Shown: piece after piece, positions 54,194 to 62,916 of the stretch
Layout: the number at the start of each line of letters is the position of its first letter
Position numbering within the stretch: the first letter of the stretch is position 1
From: Clostridium moniliforme
GTDB taxonomy: Bacteria > Bacillota > Clostridia > Clostridiales > Clostridiaceae
Direction: 5' to 3'
Length of the DNA stretch: 64,000 bases
NCBI RefSeq assembly: GCF_017873235.1
Contig: NZ_JAGGJZ010000008.1
Span: forward strand, 1-64,000
Notes under the pieces: model-generated
Databases searched by the model: none
What the model saw: only the letters and a program-made list of their open reading frames with translations
What the model was told of the DNA's origin: nothing
Translations under genes and position numbers: made by a program

Positions 54194-54529
54194 TTATTTA
54201 TCTTCAAATGTAATTACTTCTACATTATCTATAATCGCTATCTTTCCACTACCTATTATAGGAGATACTATTTCAATAATATCTTTTACCTTACTTTCAA
54301 ATGCAACTATTTCTATTACTATAGGAAGCTTTCTTGCTAATACCTCTAAAAAGTCTGAGTGTATTTTTTTACCCTCTCCAAATCCTTCTATACCTCTAAT
54401 TATTGTAGCTCCTGAAATACCATCTTTTTTTAATCTATCAATTATAACAGTATAAAGTGGTTCTCCTTTATATTTATCATCACCATCAATAAATATTTTT
54501 ATTAATTTTCCTTTATTTATAGTTTTCAT
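54194..54529 (-). CDS. DUF190 family protein
   Basis: 111-aa PII-like-fold protein with KLIKIFIDGDDKYKGEPLYT, the ATIIRGIEGFGEGKKIHSDF block and LPIVIEIV. DUF190 genes often sit with crcB, as here (31 bp downstream). Its role in fluoride resistance is not established. The ATG follows AGGTGAGATATAATT. Confidence 0.9.
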   Translation of the reverse strand: MKTINKGKLIKIFIDGDDKYKGEPLYTVIIDRLKKDGISGATIIRGIEGFGEGKKIHSDFLEVLARKLPIVIEIVAFESKVKDIIEIVSPIIGSGKIAIIDNVEVITFEDK

Positions 54530-54560
54530 AATTATATCTCACCTCCAATTTAATATTGTA

Positions 54561-54947
54561 TTAAACTAATAATTTTGCAAAGGCCATTCCAATAATTACT
54601 CCAATAAAACTTAATATAACATTTAAACCTAAATTAACAACACCAATTATGTATTCTCCTGCATTTAACATACTAACTGTTTCATATGAAAATGTTGAGA
54701 AAGTTGTTAGTCCACCCATCATTCCTGTTGTTAAAAATAACTTTGTATTTGGAGATATCATTACTGTATCTAAGCTTAATCTCATAACAAATCCTATAAT
54801 AATTGCACCTATAATGTTAGCTATTAATGTTCCATAGGGAAAATCTGCCCCAAATAATTTTGCTGCATTTATTGATATTAAATATCTTAAGGCTGCCCCT
54901 ATAAATCCTCCACATCCAACTATTAAGATTAACTGAAATTTTTGCAC
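54561..54947 (-). CDS. crcB: Fluoride channel CrcB/FluC
   Basis: 128-aa membrane protein with four helices; dimers expel fluoride. GGFIGAALRYLIS, the GTLIANIIGAIIIGF motif (with the central Asn) and GGLTTFSTFSYE with the Thr-Phe fluoride track are present. The start is GTG/ATG near 54947 behind GAGGTGATATA. A single CrcB with DUF190 is encoded. The leader carries a fluoride riboswitch. Confidence 0.95.
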   Translation of the reverse strand: MQKFQLILIVGCGGFIGAALRYLISINAAKLFGADFPYGTLIANIIGAIIIGFVMRLSLDTVMISPNTKLFLTTGMMGGLTTFSTFSYETVSMLNAGEYIIGVVNLGLNVILSFIGVIIGMAFAKLLV

Positions 54948-54973
54948 TATATCACCTCAAATCTTCTTTAAAT

Positions 54974-55072
54974 AAAAAAGCCAATGATTACCTACAAAGA
55001 TACACCATTCCCATAATCTCTGTAGGAGTCATTAGCTTTTAAGCGGTTAGAGGTTAACTCCATAACCTATTA
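54974..55072 (-). promoter_or_regulatory. Fluoride (crcB) riboswitch with terminator
   Basis: On the minus strand AGGTTATGGAGTTAACCTCT is followed by AACCGCTTAAAAGCTAATGA and CTCCTAC. This is the crcB motif (GG..ATGG.GTT..CC, then TAA, hairpin, ATGACTCCTAC). The 3' part of the aptamer also forms the 5' arm of a long terminator (54979-55036) with TTTTTT after it, so fluoride binding would prevent termination. It lies 27 bp upstream of crcB, which confirms the assignment. Confidence 0.95.
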
Positions 55073-55172
55073 TATTCAATATATATTCTTATTATATTTC
55101 TTAAACTTAATTGTTACAATTAAGTTTCTGTTAATAATATTTTAATATAGACTTTTTAATATATTTGTATTT

Positions 55173-57467
55173 TCAGGCTTTATTAGTAACAAATTTATTT
55201 TCTATAGTTTCTGAATCATTATAATAATTACTAGATTTCTTTTTATTTGTTATTTCTATATTTATATTTAAGTTATCTTTATTTACTACTATTATTGGAT
55301 CATTTTTATATTTGCTACTATATTCACTTTCATGAGCTGCATCTGTTATTACAAATTCTAAACTGTCTTTATTTACTTCTTTTCCATTTATTTTTATACC
55401 TTGTAAAGCATATCCTTGAGATGCTATTTCATTTAATTTATAAACGCCTCTTGTTACATTATTTATTGTAAATGGAGTATTTTCTTTTATAGACATATTC
55501 CAAGATTGATCTAAAATTCCTCCTGAAATATTAAAAGTAAATTTATCTTTTTTAGTATTAGCTTGATTGTCATCCCCTACTACTTTTTTAACTACTGTTA
55601 TTGTTGGTTTTAATACAGTTATATTGCTTGTTTTATTTAAATTTTTATCTAGTTCATTATAAAGTTGATTATTATTTAATGAATCATTTGTTATTTTTAA
55701 ATTAAACTTATCATTATCTTTCATATAAAATGGAGTCTCATAATTTTCTATTGATTTATCTTGTGGATTAAATATTCTATTTCCATAATTAGGTACATTG
55801 ATTTTTTCTCCTGTTCCTTCATCTGTCCATGTATAAGTGTATCCGCTATCTGGTCCATATTTTATATTTATATTATTTATTAAGTCTTTTAAGTTTACTT
55901 TATCTCCATATATTACTGTTTTATCATTTAAATCCATACTGCATTCATTAGGTACATTTATTGTTGGAATGTTAAACTTTTGTCCCAACTTACTGTTATC
56001 TGAATTAACTTCATCGGTATATGTTACATCTGCATATTCATTTCCTGGGACATTATTTCCTCCAAAATATTCATTATTAGCTTTAAAAGTAAATTTATAA
56101 TTAGATTGCTTAGCTCCTATAACTTGATTGCTCCAATAAACCTCTAAACAATACTTTCCTTTTATTATTTCACCATTTACATCTCTTGCAGGTACTAAAT
56201 CTAATTTATATCCTGGTGTTAAATTGCTTAACCCATAGTCTTCTGCTTTAAGTTGTGTACCCTTTGGTGGAGGAGTTACATTTGGAATTAAATTATATGG
56301 TATTATATCTCTTATAACCGCATCAGTAGTTAGAGAATTAAACTTTATAATATTATTAGCTAGATTATCATAAATACTTTTAATTTGATTTGGATCATTT
56401 GCAAATATCAAGTCATTTCCATCCGAACTTACTTTTGAATTGTAATTTTGAATATATTTTAAAAATGACTCTGTTTCTTCTTGAAACCTTACTGAATCAC
56501 GACTCTTAAAACCTACTGAAATAAACTTTACATTTGGATACTGTTCTCTCAATATATTAAATTTATCTTCTACATTAATTATTGAATTATATATATCTCC
56601 ATCTCCAAATTTTTGTCCTGGCAAAATATTAGGTAGTCCATCAGTAAAAAATATTACATATTTTTTTCTACCATCATTTTTTACTTTATCTAATGTATTT
56701 CCTAACATATTCATAGCACTCATTGTATCTGTTCCACCAACTGCTTTCAAATTTGAAATAGCATTATATATATCGCTATATTTATTTGTAAATGGTTGAA
56801 TTAATTTAGCATCCTTATTACTTGCTCTTTTATAAATTTGAATATAGTATCCATCACCTAAATGATATAAACGAAATTTAATATTTCCAAATAAATTTTC
56901 TAATTCTATTTTTTCTCTCCTATTTTTATAAATAAGTTTTACTTCATCATCATCAATTTCAACTTCATGATAATTACCATTTTTATCTTTTACATAATAT
57001 GACTCATTAATATACTTAACCTCAATATATTGATTTGTGCTAAATGCAATAACACCAATTGATGTGTTTGAAGAATCATTATCTAATATATTTTTAGAAA
57101 ACTGTTTTGTTGCTGTCTTTAACGCTTCAAAAGGGCTAATATCATAACCACCTACGCCTTTTCTCATACTTCCTGATTTATCTAGAACTAATATTATGTC
57201 TTGACCTTCTCTTTTTTCCATACTACTAGGTTTTGCACTAATACTTAAATTTACATTATAACTTCTGTCATTTAATTGTTCTTTTGAATTATTTTTATAA
57301 ACTGTATTAACAGTTTTATTTAAATTTAATAATGGTTCACTATTATAATTATAAACATTAGAGTTCTCATAACCAATACTAGCACTATAAGTTACTCTTT
57401 CCTGAAATAATACTATAAAAACACACAACACCAATAAAAAAGATACCTTTTTTATTATATTCCTCAA
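55173..57467 (-). CDS. Secreted von Willebrand A protein 2 (764 aa)
   Basis: Signal peptide (NIIKKVSFLLVLCVFIVLF, cleavage after TYSA). The vWA domain (about 90-385) has an intact MIDAS: DIILVLDKSGSMRKG and TDTMSAM, with FFTDGLPN. A conserved middle module reads VPNECSMDLNDKTVIYGDKV and KYGPDSGYTYTW; a prealbumin/SpaA-like domain follows (about 630-740; VTRGVYKLNEIASQGY). The C-terminus SNYYNDSETIENKF has no LPxTG or membrane anchor. TTG 57467 is preceded by AAGGGGGTG. It is paralogous to the vWA protein at 60.6 kb. A promoter overlapping the terminator before it allows separate expression. Probably a tip adhesin or matrix component. Confidence 0.85.
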   Translation of the reverse strand: MRNIIKKVSFLLVLCVFIVLFQERVTYSASIGYENSNVYNYNSEPLLNLNKTVNTVYKNNSKEQLNDRSYNVNLSISAKPSSMEKREGQDIILVLDKSGSMRKGVGGYDISPFEALKTATKQFSKNILDNDSSNTSIGVIAFSTNQYIEVKYINESYYVKDKNGNYHEVEIDDDEVKLIYKNRREKIELENLFGNIKFRLYHLGDGYYIQIYKRASNKDAKLIQPFTNKYSDIYNAISNLKAVGGTDTMSAMNMLGNTLDKVKNDGRKKYVIFFTDGLPNILPGQKFGDGDIYNSIINVEDKFNILREQYPNVKFISVGFKSRDSVRFQEETESFLKYIQNYNSKVSSDGNDLIFANDPNQIKSIYDNLANNIIKFNSLTTDAVIRDIIPYNLIPNVTPPPKGTQLKAEDYGLSNLTPGYKLDLVPARDVNGEIIKGKYCLEVYWSNQVIGAKQSNYKFTFKANNEYFGGNNVPGNEYADVTYTDEVNSDNSKLGQKFNIPTINVPNECSMDLNDKTVIYGDKVNLKDLINNINIKYGPDSGYTYTWTDEGTGEKINVPNYGNRIFNPQDKSIENYETPFYMKDNDKFNLKITNDSLNNNQLYNELDKNLNKTSNITVLKPTITVVKKVVGDDNQANTKKDKFTFNISGGILDQSWNMSIKENTPFTINNVTRGVYKLNEIASQGYALQGIKINGKEVNKDSLEFVITDAAHESEYSSKYKNDPIIVVNKDNLNINIEITNKKKSSNYYNDSETIENKFVTNKA

Positions 57468-57495
57468 ACTATACACCCCCTTACTTATATACAAT

Positions 57496-57523
57496 AGTAT
57501 AAAGTTTTTAAAAAGAGTGTCAT
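57496..57523 (-). promoter_or_regulatory. Promoter of vWA gene 2, overlapping a terminator
   Basis: -35 ATGACA (57518-57523) and -10 TATACT (57496-57501), spacer 16 bp. The -35 lies inside the terminator hairpin that closes the upstream operon, so the same bases end one transcript and start the next. Confidence 0.45.
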
Positions 57524-57539
57524 TTAACTGACACTCTTT
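57512..57539 (-). terminator. Terminator of the TasA-SipW operon
   Basis: AAAGAGTGTCA-GTTAAA-TGACACTCTTT followed by TTAAAAAC on the minus strand, immediately after the NPKTG gene. Confidence 0.85.
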
Positions 57540-57540
57540 A

Positions 57541-58218
57541 TTATATATTTTTTTTGATTTTATTTTTATTTAAAAGGATAAGTATTATTATACATGAAAT
57601 TATACTAATTAGATAAATATAAAATCTGAAATTATCTCCTGTTTTAGGATTAAACATATTGTTATTAAAAATTTCTTGTCCATTATTTGAATTTCCTCTG
57701 ACATTTCCTGAATAAACAATATTAGAATAAAAATCAAATCTATTAAATGTTTCAATATTAGCAAAAGAATTGTCTAAATCTTTTGATACATCTATATAAA
57801 CTTCAAAATTCTTTTGAGTATCTGGATAAACTGTTCCTATTAACATAATATCCTTCATACTATTTGCATTTGCAGGTCCATTATAAATAGTCTTACCATC
57901 ATAAACTATCTTCATATTTATATATTTTAATAATTCTAAAGACTTACCAGTTAATCCTTCTTTAGATGATGCTTTAAAATAAATGTTATATGGATAGTTG
58001 TGACTATTTTTTATAATAATTTTTTTGAAATAATGTTCTCCTGGAAAAATCTCTTCCATATCTATGGAATAATATCTATTTTTATCTAAATTCAATGTCA
58101 TATTACCAGATTTATCATTGGCATTTAATGTATCTGCATTAGCCCTTATTGGAATGCCTACTAAAACCAAGGAAAATATAGATAATATAACTAAACTCCT
58201 TTTAATAAAACTCTTCAT
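57541..58218 (-). CDS. NPKTG-anchored surface protein
   Basis: 225 aa. A signal peptide (RSLVILSIFSLVLVGIPIRANA) is followed by a beta-rich domain (LDKNRYYSIDMEEIFPGEHY, KKIIIKNSHNYPYNIYFKAS) similar in style to TasA/camelysin and WxL-type folds. The C-terminus is NPKTGDNFRFYIYLISIISC and a hydrophobic, basic tail. NPKTG is the sorting signal read by class B sortases; the only such enzyme here is the divergent srtB 5 kb away. It is probably the wall anchor of the fibre made from the TasA-like proteins. It is 27 bp downstream of the second TasA-like gene. Confidence 0.82.
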   Translation of the reverse strand: MKSFIKRSLVILSIFSLVLVGIPIRANADTLNANDKSGNMTLNLDKNRYYSIDMEEIFPGEHYFKKIIIKNSHNYPYNIYFKASSKEGLTGKSLELLKYINMKIVYDGKTIYNGPANANSMKDIMLIGTVYPDTQKNFEVYIDVSKDLDNSFANIETFNRFDFYSNIVYSGNVRGNSNNGQEIFNNNMFNPKTGDNFRFYIYLISIISCIIILILLNKNKIKKNI

Positions 58219-58244
58219 AATACTTATCCTTTATTAAATGTTTT

Positions 58245-59018
58245 TTATTTTGCTACTGGTTTTTGTGAAGCTAATGGTTTTTGTGAAGCTAATGGTTTTT
58301 GTGAAGCTAATGGTGTTTGTGCATCTGAATGTTGTTCCCCGTTAACTGTGCTTCCACTTGTTTCTTTAGTTGCATTTTCAGTGGATACATTTGTTGTTTG
58401 AATTTTAGTTAAAGCTGATACTATATTTTCAGGTAATTTTTTATCTTTATTCCATGCATCTTCCCATGCGCCATTTGTTGCTTGAATTGCATCTGATGTT
58501 ACATTAACAGTTAATCCTCTATCTTGATACTTACTTGTTAAATTGAATTTTTCATTTAACATTACACTATTTAACAATTGAGTTGTAGAAGCTTCAGGGG
58601 CAACTAATTGAGTGTAATAATAATATCCATCTGCTGAATTGTAAATCCAAGATCCTTTATCATCTTTTGGAGCAGCAGTAACTACATTAGTTGTACCTAA
58701 TGTTACAGCATCTTTTGCACTTTCTTGTGGGTCATTTCCTTTTGCATCCCATTCTGGGTCTAATTTAACTCTTATAATTGCTGGTGATTTTCCTAGGTTT
58801 TTAACTGTTACTTCTTTTTGTACTTTTACACCTGGTTGCATATTTGTAGCTTCTGGTGAATTAGGATTGAAATGCTCAATGATGTCTGTCTTTACTGAAC
58901 CAGTTGTGAAATGGTTTGGTACGCTTTGATGGAATTGGAACCATGCTAATGATCCTCCAACTAATATTGCAGCTACCGCCATTGATGCTACTAATAACTT
59001 AATTTTTTTCTTTTTCAT
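58245..59018 (-). CDS. TasA/camelysin-like fibre protein 2 with PLASQK repeats
   Basis: 257 aa. The SipW-type signal (KKKKIKLLVASMAVAAILVG followed by GSLAWF) precedes FTTGSVKTDIIEHFNP and the strand VQKEVTVKNLGKSPAIIRVK, as in TasA/CalY. The C-terminus carries three exact PLASQK repeats. ATG 59018 is preceded by GGAGGAAAACATA; it overlaps the sipW stop by 20 nt. Family knowledge: such proteins form biofilm fibres after SipW processing; the C. perfringens sipW-bsaA locus is the nearest case I recall. It is likely the major fibre subunit. Confidence 0.85.
   Translation of the reverse strand: MKKKKIKLLVASMAVAAILVGGSLAWFQFHQSVPNHFTTGSVKTDIIEHFNPNSPEATNMQPGVKVQKEVTVKNLGKSPAIIRVKLDPEWDAKGNDPQESAKDAVTLGTTNVVTAAPKDDKGSWIYNSADGYYYYTQLVAPEASTTQLLNSVMLNEKFNLTSKYQDRGLTVNVTSDAIQATNGAWEDAWNKDKKLPENIVSALTKIQTTNVSTENATKETSGSTVNGEQHSDAQTPLASQKPLASQKPLASQKPVAK
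58258..58311 (-). repeat. 18-bp in-frame tandem repeat (3 copies)
   Basis: GGTTTTTGTGAAGCTAAT repeated three times exactly, followed by a fourth degenerate copy. It encodes PLASQK units at the C-terminus of the fibre protein. In-frame units of this kind change copy number easily, so length variation among strains is expected. Confidence 0.9.
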
Positions 59019-59559
59019 TATGTTTTCCTCCATTTTCTTTTTCATTTTTATCTATTGTAAAAAATTTTTTTAACAATGTTATCAATATTAATGTTCCAAG
59101 AGTTAATAGTATAACTAAAGGCCAATTATCTTGTATAAAGGTTATTGCAATTCCAATACGAGGTACTGAAAATACTAATTTACCAACAATATTCTTAGAA
59201 CTTGATGTCATTGGGTCAACACTTTCATTTGCATCTCCCTTAGTTAAAAACTGTACATTCTTTCCTTTTTCAACTTTATAAATTCTATGTGTGAAAAGAT
59301 TACCAGTTTGCGCTCCTTTAAATGTAACTATGTCTCCTTTTTTAAGAGTATCTGCATTAACTTTTTTAACTACTATTAATGATCCAGGATTTATGGTTGG
59401 TGCCATACTACCTGTCTTTACTACATACATACTATATCCACCAATTGATGGCATTTCGTGCAATCTAGTACTTTTAACAAAAAATATTGAAAAAATTATA
59501 ATTGCTCCTATTAAAATATAAACTACTATGTCAAAAATAATATTAAAAACTTTTTTCAT
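58999..59559 (-). CDS. sipW: SipW-type signal peptidase I
   Basis: 186 aa. An N-terminal helix, catalytic Ser in VVKTGSMAPTINPGS (about residue 52), and a His in place of the usual Lys (LFTHRIYKV, about 92) mark the ER/SipW type. GDANESVDP and GKLVFSVPRIG are family blocks, and a second helix near the C-terminus is followed by a K-rich tail. It lies between the two TasA-like genes and would process both. The start follows AAAAGGTGAAAT. Confidence 0.94.
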   Translation of the reverse strand: MKKVFNIIFDIVVYILIGAIIIFSIFFVKSTRLHEMPSIGGYSMYVVKTGSMAPTINPGSLIVVKKVNADTLKKGDIVTFKGAQTGNLFTHRIYKVEKGKNVQFLTKGDANESVDPMTSSSKNIVGKLVFSVPRIGIAITFIQDNWPLVILLTLGTLILITLLKKFFTIDKNEKENGGKHNEKEKN

Positions 59560-59574
59560 ATTTCACCTTTTCAT

Positions 59575-60183
59575 CTAATTACTTTGAGGCAATTTATCTA
59601 TTCCCCACAATTCTTTTAGCGGATTTGAACCTTTAGGATATTCAGGGCTTATCTGTATACTTTCTGTGATAACATCAATTTCAAAGTTATCTTTATTGTA
59701 ATCACTTGGTAAATCCTTACTTAATGTAACAGACTCTAAAAGATTATCTGTTGTATCACCATCTTCCCCTTTTTTTGCTAAAGGTTTTTTATAATAATAA
59801 AAATCTCCAACATGTACCCAATTTGATGGCTTCTTTAGATTTAATGTTGCTGTATTTTCAGGTTTTCCATCTTTACCTGTTATCACAAAAGGCTTACCAT
59901 CCTTCCAAAAAGGTATAATTTTTACTCTTACATATATAGGTAAATTACCTGTATTTTTTACCCATACTTGTTTTTTTACAGTTACTCCCTTATTCCATCC
60001 AGTAGGATCAAAATTTTCATGTGTTTTATATGCTGTTTGTAAATGATTTGCTTTATTTTGAGTAAAAGTAAGCCAAGCATAAGTTCCTAAAGTACTGCCT
60101 AAAATTAATATACTTAAAGCAAGGATTGAAACAATATATATTTTTTTTCTTTTTTTCTTTAACTTTATTGTTCTTTTTAACAT
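59575..60183 (-). CDS. TasA/camelysin-like protein 1
   Basis: 202 aa. The basic N-terminus and hydrophobic core end in GTYAWLTF, the SipW-dependent signal pattern. NHLQTAYKTHENFDPTGWNK and VTVKKQVWVKNTGNLPIYVR parallel the second fibre protein. No repeats or sorting signal. It is the first gene of the operon TasA1-sipW-TasA2-NPKTG and lies 38 nt behind two tandem c-di-GMP-II riboswitches. AAGGAGTTTATAT-like site before the ATG. Probably a minor or initiating subunit. Confidence 0.82.
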   Translation of the reverse strand: MLKRTIKLKKKRKKIYIVSILALSILILGSTLGTYAWLTFTQNKANHLQTAYKTHENFDPTGWNKGVTVKKQVWVKNTGNLPIYVRVKIIPFWKDGKPFVITGKDGKPENTATLNLKKPSNWVHVGDFYYYKKPLAKKGEDGDTTDNLLESVTLSKDLPSDYNKDNFEIDVITESIQISPEYPKGSNPLKELWGIDKLPQSN

Positions 60184-60220
60184 ATATAAACTCCTTAGCT
60201 TAAAATCTTTTAATTTTAAT

Positions 60221-60328
60221 AAAAAAAGCTAATTTATATTTTCATATAAATTAGCCGGTTGCATCACTGACTCAATTTATTTCAAGATGCCCAAATAAGA
60301 AATAAATATCATAGTCTCTAATAAATTA
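60221..60328 (-). promoter_or_regulatory. c-di-GMP-II riboswitch, second of tandem pair
   Basis: On the minus strand GGGCATCTTGAAATAAATTG, AGTCAGTGATGCAACCGGCT and the terminator GCTAATTTATAT...ATATAAATTAGC with seven T's. The GGGCA(N)CTTGA and GAGT(T/C)AG(T)..TGCAACCG blocks are the c-di-GMP-II core. P1 is formed by TTAG...CTAA, whose 3' strand is also the terminator's 5' arm, so ligand binding prevents termination (ON switch). It lies 38 nt upstream of the first TasA-like gene. Confidence 0.9.
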
Positions 60329-60367
60329 TTTATTTTGAATATTAATAAAATAACCTAATTTTTTAAA

Positions 60368-60478
60368 TAAAAAAAGGCTAATTTATATTTTTACATATAA
60401 ATTAGCCGGTTGCATCACTAACTCCATCTACTTCAAGATGCCCAAGTTAAGAAATAGACTTCTAAGTTTCTAATTTTA
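60368..60478 (-). promoter_or_regulatory. c-di-GMP-II riboswitch, first of tandem pair
   Basis: TTAGAAACTTAG, TTGGGCATCTTGAAGTAGAT, GGAGTTAGTGATGCAACCGG then terminator GGCTAATTTATAT...ATATAAATTAGCC (60376-60407) and seven T's. P1 AAATTAG (about 60470-60477) pairs with CTAATTT (60399-60405), which is also the terminator's 5' arm. This is the closest of the three to the published aptamer sequence as I recall it. It ends 40 nt before the second aptamer. Confidence 0.93.
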
Positions 60479-60504
60479 AAATTTTAATCTTAAATTATGG
60501 TCTA

Positions 60505-60532
60505 ATTATATCATAAATATTATTTTTTTCAA
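60505..60532 (-). promoter_or_regulatory. Promoter of the TasA-SipW operon
   Basis: TTGAAA (60527-60532) and perfect TATAAT (60505-60510), spacer 16 bp, just upstream of the first tandem riboswitch. The operon can thus be transcribed independently of the vWA gene before it. Confidence 0.65.
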
Positions 60533-60620
60533 TAATTTCCTTATTTATTATATAATTTGTCATAATTTTAAACTTTTTTACTTTATATAATTTATTCAAT
60601 TAAATAAATTATAGTTTATT

Positions 60621-62858
60621 TTAAAATTTATTTTTAATAGTTTCTGTATCATTATAATAAATACTCTTATTAAGCTTTTTATTTAAAATTTCTATCTGTA
60701 TATTATAATTATCATCACTTATGGAAAATGTTGGCTTATTTAAACTTATTTCTTTTCCATTTACTTTTATACTTTCCAACTTATATCCTTGTGCCTCAAT
60801 CTCAGAAAGTGTATAAGTTCCTTTTGTTAAATTAGTTAAAGTAAATGGCTTATTTTCATTTACATCTAAATTCCATGTATTATTATTTCCTGTAACTTTA
60901 AATGAAAAAACATTATTACTATCACCTTCACCATCTACTTTTTTTATTATTGTAACTTTAGGATTTATAACCTTAATATTCACACTATCCTTTAAGTCGA
61001 GTTTGGATGTTCCATCCTTATCATATTTGTTTTCTTTAATAATCTCTAAAGTAAATGTTGTATCTTCTGTTAATGTTATACTGTCATCACCTTTTGAATT
61101 TTTGTCAAATGTATTTCCAACTTTTGCATTTTTCTTTTGATTGTTTAAAGTAATACTATGTCCATGGTTATCACTCCAAATATATGTATAACCATCTTCT
61201 GGCCCATATTTAATGTTTAAATACTTTATTAAATCTTTTAACTTAATTTTATCTCCATAATAATAAGTTTTATTGCTTGATAAATCTAAACTAGCATCAT
61301 TTGGAACAGATACATGTGGAACATTAAATGTTTGCTCATGTTTAGAATTATCTAAATTATAAGTATAACTTATAGTAGCATTAGTATTAGTGTTCATATC
61401 CTTGCTATTAGTAATATCTAACTTTGGATTTTCTGTAACGTTCTTTTCACTTATTAAATTTTCTGTTCCAAAGTTAGTATCCTTTGCTTTTATTTTAAAA
61501 GTATAAGTCATATTCTCCTTTCCTATTTCTTGTTTGCTCCATGTTATTGTATTATTCTTTATAATTGCTCCCTTAGGTTCTTCACTACCATTTACTATTT
61601 CAAAACCATCTGGAACAGTATCTGTTATAATAGCATCCTCTGTTACATTATTAAGTATTTTGTTTGCTATTTCATCATAAATTCCCTGTATATCATTAGG
61701 ATTTTTAATATAAATTACCCCATTACAACCTGGTTGAATTTTATCATTATAATTTTGTATACTTCTTAAGAAATTCTCTGGTCCATATGTTTCCCCATTA
61801 AAAGCTTCTGAATCCCTACTTTCAAATCCTAAAGATATAAAATTAACATCTTTGTTACTATTTTCTATATTTTTAAAAGTTTCAATTGTTTTATAAACAT
61901 AATAATCATCAATATTTTTTATTTTTAAACTTTCTAATTGTTTTTTCTCTGCATCACTCATATTATTCCAATCGTAATCTGAAAAATCAACTAACATATT
62001 TGGCATTCCATCAGTAAATACTATAACATATCTTTCTCTGCCATCATTTCGGCTGACCTTTAACTGTTTTCTAACTTTATTTAATGCGCTTTGAGTATCA
62101 GTTCCTCCTCCAGCTTGTATAGTATCTATTTTAGAATCTATTAAATTGGAATTATTAGTAAATCCTTGTAAGAGACTACTATCTTCATCATTTCCCATAA
62201 TTAAATAATAATTATCTGAATTATCTTCAGAATTAATAATTCTCTGTATTGAAACACCTTTCTTTTTATTTCCAATCATCATATATCCATAATAATTTTC
62301 ATAATCTGTATATCCACTACTATTACTTGATAAATATTTATTTATATATATAGTTTGTATTTTACCTTTATAATTTACCTCTCCAGTATACAAAATACCA
62401 TCATTATTTAAATATTTTATATTATTTATTTGTTTATATTCATTACTAAAAGTTATAAGTGATATTTGATTTTTAGAATTTTTTAATATTTTATTAGAAA
62501 AATTTTTAACTGAATCTTTTAAAGAATCTATAGGTTTTATACTTCCAGTTGCTGGTACTAACATACTTCCTGATGTATCTAAAACTAAAATAATATCCTT
62601 AGGTCTTGTATCCTTTAATGCTGCTGAACAGGCTCTTGCATTTAAACTAATTTTATAACTTCTATCATTTAACTGACTAGGTCTATTATTATTAACTGCC
62701 TGTGCTGATTTGTTTATTTCAAGAATATCATTATTAGATGTATTTACTTCCTTTCCATTTTGACTAGCTGCAAATACATTATAGTTTATACATGCAATTA
62801 AAAATATAATGCTTGTCAAAATAAGAAAACTATTTTTTATCTTTCTCTTACCTTTCAT
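60621..62858 (-). CDS. Secreted von Willebrand A protein 1 (745 aa)
   Basis: A signal peptide (NSFLILTSIIFLIACINYNVFAA) is followed by a vWA domain (about 85-400) with MIDAS DIILVLDTSGSM and GGTDTQSALN, and VFTDGMPN. A repeat-like middle region follows, then the module VPNDASLDLSSNKTYYYGDK with KYGPEDGYTYIW, and a prealbumin/SpaA-like domain (LTKGTYTLSEIEAQGYKLES). It ends NKSIYYNDTETIKNKF, the same closing motif as the paralogue, without LPxTG or a membrane segment. ATG 62858 follows AGGAGGTCTCT. Its own c-di-GMP-II riboswitch lies 59 nt upstream. Probably an adhesin or fibre tip. Confidence 0.87.
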   Translation of the reverse strand: MKGKRKIKNSFLILTSIIFLIACINYNVFAASQNGKEVNTSNNDILEINKSAQAVNNNRPSQLNDRSYKISLNARACSAALKDTRPKDIILVLDTSGSMLVPATGSIKPIDSLKDSVKNFSNKILKNSKNQISLITFSNEYKQINNIKYLNNDGILYTGEVNYKGKIQTIYINKYLSSNSSGYTDYENYYGYMMIGNKKKGVSIQRIINSEDNSDNYYLIMGNDEDSSLLQGFTNNSNLIDSKIDTIQAGGGTDTQSALNKVRKQLKVSRNDGRERYVIVFTDGMPNMLVDFSDYDWNNMSDAEKKQLESLKIKNIDDYYVYKTIETFKNIENSNKDVNFISLGFESRDSEAFNGETYGPENFLRSIQNYNDKIQPGCNGVIYIKNPNDIQGIYDEIANKILNNVTEDAIITDTVPDGFEIVNGSEEPKGAIIKNNTITWSKQEIGKENMTYTFKIKAKDTNFGTENLISEKNVTENPKLDITNSKDMNTNTNATISYTYNLDNSKHEQTFNVPHVSVPNDASLDLSSNKTYYYGDKIKLKDLIKYLNIKYGPEDGYTYIWSDNHGHSITLNNQKKNAKVGNTFDKNSKGDDSITLTEDTTFTLEIIKENKYDKDGTSKLDLKDSVNIKVINPKVTIIKKVDGEGDSNNVFSFKVTGNNNTWNLDVNENKPFTLTNLTKGTYTLSEIEAQGYKLESIKVNGKEISLNKPTFSISDDNYNIQIEILNKKLNKSIYYNDTETIKNKF

Positions 62859-62916
62859 AGAGACCTCCTAATTTATTAATGAAACTTAATTTACATTATT
62901 AAATAGATTTTTACAT

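Noticed and set aside
61530..61769. 79-codon plus-strand frame opposite vWA gene 1
   Set aside because: Low-complexity shadow (many I, Y, F, C) without start signals.
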